From assembly GCA_964292325.1 (NCBI GenBank), contig CAXYVG010000109.1, positions 1 to 10,770 of the forward strand: DNA of 10,770 bases. The letters are read 5' to 3'. Shown here piece after piece: positions 7,664 through 10,770 of the stretch. Made by a program: the position numbers and the translations under genes. Source of the DNA: CTSoil-075 sp964292325. GTDB taxonomy: Bacteria; Bacillota; Negativicutes; DSM-13327. Each line of letters starts with the position of its first letter. Positions within the stretch are counted from its first letter, which is position 1. The notes beneath the pieces are model-generated. The model searched no databases. It had not been told where the DNA came from and saw nothing but the letters and a program-made list of their open reading frames with translations.

Positions 7664-7949
7664 TGGTACTATGTCAAGAAAAAGTACAACTTAAATCTGG
7701 AAAATTGCCCAATAACGATCATATAAATATATGTATTTTTCAACTTGCTAACTGTAGTGCCTTATGCTCTTTTTCATATTCATTTGGTGAAAGATATCCA
7801 CAGTGACCATGGATTCTTCGGGTATTGTAAAAAGTCTCGATATATTCAAAAATTAATCGGTATGCATGTCTATAATCAAAAATCTTGTATCTGTTTAGCC
7901 ATTCTCTCTTTATTAAAGCATGAAAGGCTTCAATACATGCATTATCCCA
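7664..7949 (-). mobile_element. IS3-family (IS150-group) remnant: transposase 3' end and terminal repeat
   Basis: The last ~69 codons of an IS3-type OrfB transposase are present: DNACIEAFHALIKREW, then YIETFYNTRRIHGHCGYLSPNEYE. The Glu of IKRE corresponds to the third residue of the DDE catalytic triad. The other two acidic residues and all of OrfA are missing. About 50 bases past the stop codon the element ends in TGGTACTATGTCAAGAAAAA (7664 onward on the plus strand), which resembles IS3-family terminal repeats and begins with TG. The opposite terminal repeat is absent. The left junction, about 7947-7952, lies where receptor sequence gives way to transposase. The element cannot transpose by itself. 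Confidence 0.75.
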
Positions 7950-8108
7950 AACTAAATATTTGTCTAAGGGAATCGCAGTTACTACAACTTCGGGCAAGAC
8001 ATAATCATCATTTCCCGCGCTACCTTTTTCATTCGCCATGCCAATTCCAGGCATAGCCAATAAACAACAATGTAATATTGCAATATTACGGATATATTTT
8101 TTCTTCAT
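7740..8108 (-). pseudogene. TonB-dependent receptor N-terminus fused in frame to a transposase tail
   Basis: A 122-codon frame begins at an ATG at 8108 with GGAGGAG seven bases upstream. An upstream in-frame ATG at 8195 has no such site. Residues 1-25 are a signal peptide (MKKKYIRNIAILHCCLLAMP onward, ending GMA). Residues 35-45, DYVLPEVVVTA, are a TonB box and the entry to a receptor plug domain, closely like VLPPVLVAA in the intact receptor at 2220-4211. From about residue 54 the sequence is IS3-type transposase. More than 500 residues of plug and barrel are therefore missing. The product would be an exported peptide with a TonB box and a misplaced transposase tail, unlikely to work as a receptor. 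It follows tonB by 88 bases, so the ancestral operon had two receptor genes. Confidence 0.75.
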
Positions 8109-8196
8109 GTTTGATCTCCTCCACCTCGTATATTTATTATTATGTATAAATAGCATGTTAAAACCGATTATCAACTCAATACCATTTGTTAACATT

Positions 8197-8916
8197 TTAT
8201 TGTAAATTAAATATAATTGGCACTACTACTTTGGCTGAAACTGCTTTTCCATTTTGATAAGCAGGAGTAAACCTCCATTGGTGCAGACTATTTAGTGCAG
8301 CATCATCAATGCTATCATAGCCAGAACTACTGACAATAACAGTATCTACGACCGTGCCTTGTGGTGATATCTGTACTTTTACCCGTACTGTTCCTTCCCA
8401 CCCATTAGTCCGCGCGATACTTGGGTACTGTGGCCGTGGACTATATACCACCGCGACGGTTGCAGTTTTGCCAGACGCCTCATTGGTTCCCCCTCCCTTC
8501 GACGCATTTCCGCTTACTCCACCAGAATCTGTAGCACTACCTTGTCCTGTCCCTTGTGCCGACATACCACTTATACTGCCAGTAACAGCTATCGCAGTCT
8601 CACCTAACACCTGACTCTGACTGTTATCGCCTGATATATTTGTTTTTACTGCCTGGGTTGGACTCCGACTATTATCAGTTTCACGGTTATTATTGGTAGT
8701 ATTCTGCCTCATTGCCCCTTGACTACTAGAAGTACTCTTTGGTCTACCAACAGCTACTTGCTCACCTAGTTCTACCTCTACTACTTCAGATATCTCAGTC
8801 TTTTTTTCTATCGGAATTTGAATTGCGGCATAATATCCTAAGGCTGTAAGTATCATTAGATGTAACAGGACTGAAATAGATAATACATTAACCCATACTT
8901 TTTGCTTTACCGTCAT
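8197..8916 (-). CDS. tonB: TonB energy-transducing protein
   Basis: TonB links the proton motive force captured by ExbB-ExbD to outer-membrane receptors. The 239 residues comprise an N-terminal anchor helix (about 10-35) with the SxxxH pattern (Ser15, His19) also found in E. coli TonB. An acidic patch follows (EISEVVEVEL). A long periplasmic linker spans about 55-150, and a C-terminal domain about 158-239 has RPQYPSIARTNGWEGTVRVK and the QWRFTPA motif. The linker is unusual: Ser, Gly, Asn, Thr and Gln rich with only two prolines, instead of the Pro-Glu/Pro-Lys repeats of the classic protein. The ATG overlaps the exbD stop by one base (TAATG). It is needed by the receptor at the operon end and perhaps by receptors elsewhere. 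Confidence 0.9.
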   Translation of the reverse strand: MTVKQKVWVNVLSISVLLHLMILTALGYYAAIQIPIEKKTEISEVVEVELGEQVAVGRPKSTSSSQGAMRQNTTNNNRETDNSRSPTQAVKTNISGDNSQSQVLGETAIAVTGSISGMSAQGTGQGSATDSGGVSGNASKGGGTNEASGKTATVAVVYSPRPQYPSIARTNGWEGTVRVKVQISPQGTVVDTVIVSSSGYDSIDDAALNSLHQWRFTPAYQNGKAVSAKVVVPIIFNLQ

Positions 8917-9323
8917 TAGCCCTTATCCTCAACAGCAACCGATATTTTTGTAATACCACTTTTTTTGATATCTCCCATTACAGCTACTACTTCACCATAA
9001 TTGACCTCCGTATCAGCTCGAATGACAACCGAATTACTATTTTTTTGTTGGGATACTTCACTTATTTTATTCACCAGTATTGTTTTATCAATAGCCTGAC
9101 CATCGACTGCTAGTTGTCCATCCTTCCCAATCATGACTGTCATATCTTCTGTTGGCAGTTTACTAGCCGTGACTTGCGGTAGATTAACACTAAATCCTGG
9201 ATAGTCCACAATAAATACCGATGACATAATAAAAAATATTACCAATAGCATCATAACATCCACCATTGGTGTCATATCTACATGAATACTAGCATTCTTT
9301 GCAGTACGTCTATGCCACATCAT
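8916..9323 (-). CDS. exbD: ExbD biopolymer transport protein
   Basis: This partner of ExbB is part of the inner-membrane proton-driven motor that energises TonB. It has 135 residues: a short cytoplasmic start, one membrane helix (about 22-42) and a periplasmic domain. The signature DMTPMVDVMMLLVIFFIM is present, with Asp22 at the position of the essential proton-carrying aspartate. NLPQ follows the helix, and VVIRADTEVNYGEVV is the conserved region of the periplasmic domain. Two ATGs (9323 and 9320) both lie at workable distances from AGGAGG (9329-9334). The gene overlaps exbB by 14 bases and tonB by one. MotB- or TolR-type relatives are possible in principle, but the tonB neighbour settles it. 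Confidence 0.92.
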   Translation of the reverse strand: MMWHRRTAKNASIHVDMTPMVDVMMLLVIFFIMSSVFIVDYPGFSVNLPQVTASKLPTEDMTVMIGKDGQLAVDGQAIDKTILVNKISEVSQQKNSNSVVIRADTEVNYGEVVAVMGDIKKSGITKISVAVEDKG

Positions 9324-9912
9324 ATTTACCTCCTGTAATTAATTTACTAATTTTATTGCTTCGCAACTCGATAGTTTGCAAAATATGTTCGATTCGATTG
9401 CGATAATGATTATTGCTGATAATACAAACAATCGTTACACATAATCCAGCAGCCGTATTATACAATGCTTCCGAAATTCCTTCTGCTAATAATGCTGGAT
9501 TATTAATCCCTGCTGCTGCTGCTGCATGAAACGATTTGATCATTCCCATAACGGTACCTAATAATCCTAATAAGGGTGCAATTGTCGCAATCGTTGCCAA
9601 TATATATAAATACTTTTCCATCTGTAAAGCTTCATTTGCTAAAAATAATTCCACTTCACTACTTGACATGACTAGCATTTTCTTATTACTCCCAATAACA
9701 TTACGCCATAATCTTGCCAGAGCACTGTCATCCTTTTCTCTTATCGCCATACCGCTGGCAATGTTCTGCTCGATACCCACCATAAATAACTCGTTTTGTT
9801 TTTCATATTGCCGATAATATATCCATCTTTCGAGAACTATCATGACAGCGAGTATCGAACAACTGACGATCGCTACCATTACATAACCACCTTTTTCTAG
9901 AACTTCATACAT
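9310..9912 (-). CDS. exbB: ExbB proton-channel subunit (MotA/TolQ/ExbB family)
   Basis: ExbB forms the pentameric inner-membrane scaffold around ExbD. From the ATG at 9912 it has 200 residues and three membrane helices (about 10-30, 102-125 and 148-168). A large cytoplasmic loop lies between the first two. The family motif IAPLLGLLGTVMGMIKSF is at 111-128, and ISEALYNTAAGL is at 147-156. A GTG at 9921 is also in frame but falls inside the AGGGAG Shine-Dalgarno (9921-9926). The ATG at 9912 is eight bases from that site and is the likely start. This is the first gene of the operon. In the 158 bases upstream there is an AAATG-N5-CATTT repeat (9930-9944) but no promoter or Fur box that I would defend. 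Confidence 0.9.
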   Translation of the reverse strand: MYEVLEKGGYVMVAIVSCSILAVMIVLERWIYYRQYEKQNELFMVGIEQNIASGMAIREKDDSALARLWRNVIGSNKKMLVMSSSEVELFLANEALQMEKYLYILATIATIAPLLGLLGTVMGMIKSFHAAAAAGINNPALLAEGISEALYNTAAGLCVTIVCIISNNHYRNRIEHILQTIELRSNKISKLITGGKYDVA

Positions 9913-10070
9913 ACATCCCACTCCCTTTTAAATGTCTATCATTTTACTATTCTATTTTTTCACCCAAAATGAGTTATGCTTCTTTCATGCTTAATTTTTG
10001 CTTATAATAACTACTAAAAGGACCTCCTTTCACGATCAAAACTGTAAGTCTCAATCGTACTATAAAGCAG

Positions 10071-10105
10071 AAAAAGGCTTATAAACGCAATAACGTTTAT
10101 AAGCC
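10071..10105 (-). terminator. Terminator with a 12-bp perfect stem
   Basis: GGCTTATAAACG (10076-10087) and CGTTTATAAGCC (10094-10105) pair perfectly across a six-base loop. TTTTT follows on the minus strand (10071-10075), and a weaker CCTTT follows on the plus strand. It insulates the exbB operon from whatever is transcribed leftward from 10106-10420, and its presence is evidence that such a transcript exists. Confidence 0.82.
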
Positions 10106-10135
10106 CCTTTGCTTATTACCTACTATACAATTTTT

Positions 10136-10309
10136 CTACAGTTGATGAATACTTAGAAATGAATCCCACCCATCCTTATAGCTATTATAGTAGCTGGAAT
10201 GAGTTAGTTTGAACATGTTCTTTCTTGCAAATATAAATAATAAAAGTATATCTGTTCTTTTGATATAATTACCGTAAATGCTTACTACTGCTTCATTGCA
10301 GCCTATCAT
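10136..10309 (-). CDS. Possible 57-residue protein of unknown function
   Basis: An ATG-to-TAG frame of 58 codons lies between the hairpin at 10327-10366 and the terminator at 10071-10105, on the same strand as the promoter at 10423-10451. The peptide begins MIGCNEAVVSIYGNYIKRTD, has a short hydrophobic run (ILLLFIFA), and ends with a Tyr/Ser-rich part (SSYYNSYKDGWDSFLSIHQL). There is no good Shine-Dalgarno, and a TAA lies just upstream. I do not recognise it. The position in a promoter-terminator unit is its only support; it may be chance in AT-rich DNA. Confidence 0.2.
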   Translation of the reverse strand: MIGCNEAVVSIYGNYIKRTDILLLFIFARKNMFKLTHSSYYNSYKDGWDSFLSIHQL

Positions 10310-10326
10310 CAATAGTTATCTTTGCA

Positions 10327-10366
10327 TAAAAATAGCCGACGCGGAAATTGTATATCCAGTCGGCAC
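10327..10366 (-). terminator. Hairpin with a T-rich tail
   Basis: On the minus strand GCCGAC (10359-10364) pairs with GTCGGC (10335-10340). An inner GG/CC pair stabilises the large loop, and TATTTTTATG follows. An adjacent small hairpin, GCAC with GTGC (10376-10373 and 10366-10363), shares one end. It could end a short transcript started at about 10416, or act as partial attenuation before the small ORF. Confidence 0.45.
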
Positions 10367-10416
10367 GTCGTTGTGCAAGTTTGTTTATTGTTTATTGTTT
10401 ATTGTTTATTGTTTAT
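10327..10416 (-). ncRNA. Candidate small RNA, about 85-90 nt
   Basis: The predicted transcript starts about seven bases after the -10 box and would run through an unstructured A-rich 5' part built of AAACAAT repeats. It then passes two adjacent short hairpins and ends in a T-rich tail. The order of promoter, single-stranded repeats, hairpins and T tail is that of many bacterial small RNAs. It matches no RNA family that I recognise. An alternative is that this is the 5' leader of the small ORF at 10136-10309. Transcription is inferred, not shown. Confidence 0.35.
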
Positions 10417-10417
10417 T
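10383..10417. repeat. Tandem repeat of TTTATTG, about 4.9 copies
   Basis: Four perfect TTTATTG units (10384-10411) are followed by a six-base partial unit. They lie at and just after the predicted transcription start of the minus-strand unit. Heptamer tracts can change length by slippage. Confidence 0.95.
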
Positions 10418-10422
10418 TACAC

Positions 10423-10451
10423 ATTATACAGGCATTTTATTTTTTTTTCAA
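10423..10451 (-). promoter_or_regulatory. Near-consensus sigma-A promoter (TTGAAA-17-TATAAT)
   Basis: On the minus strand TTGAAA (10446-10451) and TATAAT (10423-10428) are separated by exactly 17 bases, giving 11 of 12 consensus matches. AT-rich repeats phased at 10 bp lie directly upstream, as in promoters with an UP element. It points left, towards the candidate RNA and small ORF. Confidence 0.7.
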
Positions 10452-10458
10452 GCTTTTT

Positions 10459-10487
10459 AAAACTAAATTAAACTAAATTAAACTAAA
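10459..10487. repeat. 10-bp-phased AT-rich repeat (AACTAAATTA, nearly 3 copies)
   Basis: Units at 10461-10470 and 10471-10480 are identical, and a partial third lies at 10481-10487. One unit per helical turn puts the AT blocks on one face of the DNA, just upstream of the -35 box at 10446-10451. A bent-DNA or UP-element role is inferred. Confidence 0.7.
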
Positions 10488-10492
10488 ACAAC

Positions 10493-10507
10493 TAATAATC
10501 ATTATTT
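10493..10507. promoter_or_regulatory. Fur-box-like palindrome
   Basis: AATAATCATTATT (10494-10506) is a perfect odd-centred palindrome. In a 7-1-7 alignment with TGATAATnATTATCA, the 15 bases match at 11 of 14 positions. It lies about 40 bases upstream of the -35 box at 10446-10451, an unusual place for repression, and such AT-rich palindromes can occur by chance. Confidence 0.25.
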
Positions 10508-10628
10508 TAATATTCTTAATTCAATTTAAGTTTTATATTATTAAAATATTGATCAATATAAAACTCATCTAACTAAACTCCTTTTTTTCCAGCAATCTTA
10601 GGGACGATAAAATAGACAAACATAACAA

Positions 10629-10656
10629 AAAAAACACTCATAATTGAGTGTTTTTT
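10629..10656 (-). terminator. Terminator downstream of the 5S rRNA
   Basis: ACACTCA and TGAGTGT pair around a four-base loop, extended by an A run against a T run. The structure therefore has T tails in both directions. It starts a few bases past the 5S 3' end and would end the rRNA transcript. Confidence 0.82.
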
Positions 10657-10657
10657 C

Positions 10658-10725
10658 TAACTGGCAACTATCTATCCTCCCAGGCCGTTTCCAGCCAAGT
10701 ACTTTCAGCGTATATGGGCTTAACT
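10658..10725 (-). rRNA. rrf: 5S rRNA, 3' half only (5' half replaced)
   Basis: Reading the minus strand from 10725, AGTTAAGCCC is followed by GCTGAAAGTACTTGG, a helix IV/V-type arm (GGCTGGAAACGGCC), GGGAGGATAGATAG and GTTGCCAGTT. These match the 3' half of Firmicute 5S rRNA in order and spacing. Upstream of AGTTAAG the near-universal CCGAAC element and the helix II sequences should appear. Instead there is unrelated sequence to the window edge, about 45 bases, where all but the last few bases of a 117-nt 5S should fit. It is therefore a truncated or chimeric copy, probably non-functional. Confidence 0.65.
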
Positions 10726-10770
10726 GAAGCAGCGAACCAAAACTTTGATGCTTTTCCAAAGTTTTTCGTG
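10720..10770 (-). CDS. Possible end of a protein ORF running into the 5S fragment
   Basis: The minus strand is open from the window edge to a TAA at 10720-10722, which is the TAA inside the conserved 5S AGTTAAG. The 16 residues visible are HEKLWKSIKVLVRCFS. I do not recognise them. An inverted repeat, AAAACTTTG (10739-10747) with CAAAGTTTT (10757-10765), lies within. The piece is too short to prove coding. Confidence 0.2.
   Translation of the reverse strand, partial: HEKLWKSIKVLVRCFS

Noticed and set aside
7745..8056. Plus-strand 103-codon ORF opposite the receptor-transposase fusion
   Set aside because: It is the complement of recognisable receptor and transposase codons and has no family features.
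8109..8196. Separate promoter for the broken receptor gene
   Set aside because: TTGATA occurs, but no matching -10 lies at 16-18 bases; co-transcription with tonB is the simpler reading.
9913..10070. Cobalamin riboswitch or clear Fur box before exbB
   Set aside because: I looked for B12-box-like elements and the 7-1-7 Fur palindrome and found neither. Only a short AAATG-N5-CATTT repeat is present, too weak to call.
10100..10209. Plus-strand open frame ending SYYSSWNELV
   Set aside because: It looks protein-like by eye, but it begins in a terminator stem, has no usable start with a ribosome site and is antisense to the minus-strand unit.
10383..10417. CRISPR-like array
   Set aside because: The repeat is seven bases with no spacers; it is a simple tandem repeat.
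10278..10460. Plus-strand 60-codon ORF
   Set aside because: It reads through the heptamer repeats and the promoter, giving a low-complexity peptide (VYCLLFIVYCLF), and has no ribosome site.

Overview
The window looks like the chromosome of a low-GC, diderm Firmicute (class Negativicutes, in the neighbourhood of Pelosinus or Sporomusa). The reasons are AT-rich DNA, Firmicute-style Shine-Dalgarno sequences (AGGAGG) and T-tailed terminators, together with a full outer-membrane uptake machine (ExbB, ExbD, TonB, TonB-dependent receptor) that monoderm Firmicutes lack. The genus is inference; I could not run a search.

Layout, left to right. At 3-101 (+) is the tail of a class II fructose-bisphosphate aldolase, followed by a bidirectional terminator. 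At 219-1897 (-) is a two-gene ABC exporter of the NodI/NodJ type, with a short leader that contains a terminator hairpin. The gene-free stretch at 1898-2219 holds that leader, two further hairpins and a perfect operator-like dyad. From 9912 down to 2220 (-) runs one long gene cluster: exbB, exbD, tonB, a broken receptor gene, an IS3-family remnant, an orphan gene tail, a FecCD-type permease, a FecE-type ATPase, a FepB/BtuF-type lipoprotein and an intact TonB-dependent receptor. Overlapping or closely spaced genes and a strong terminator at 2045-2089 support a single operon. It would form a complete import route: receptor in the outer membrane, energised by TonB-ExbB-ExbD, then binding lipoprotein and inner-membrane ABC importer. 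The cargo (iron chelate, haem, cobalamin or another metal complex) cannot be told from the sequence.

The operon carries a scar. The signal peptide and TonB box of a second receptor are fused in frame to the last 70 or so codons of an IS3-family transposase. Beyond the IS end lies the C-terminal tail of an unrecognised CxxC protein. An IS-associated deletion appears to have removed most of a receptor and the front of another gene.

The right end (9913-10657) has no convincing protein gene. It does hold an organised minus-strand unit: 10-bp-phased AT repeats, a near-consensus sigma-A promoter (TTGAAA-17-TATAAT), a 7-bp tandem repeat at the predicted transcript start, a hairpin with a T-rich tail, a weak 57-codon ORF and a 12-bp perfect terminator. 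This is the best candidate for something undescribed, either a small RNA or a small-protein gene. The window ends in the 3' half of a 5S rRNA gene (-) with its own terminator. The 5' half of that 5S is replaced by unrelated sequence that reads as the end of a protein ORF.
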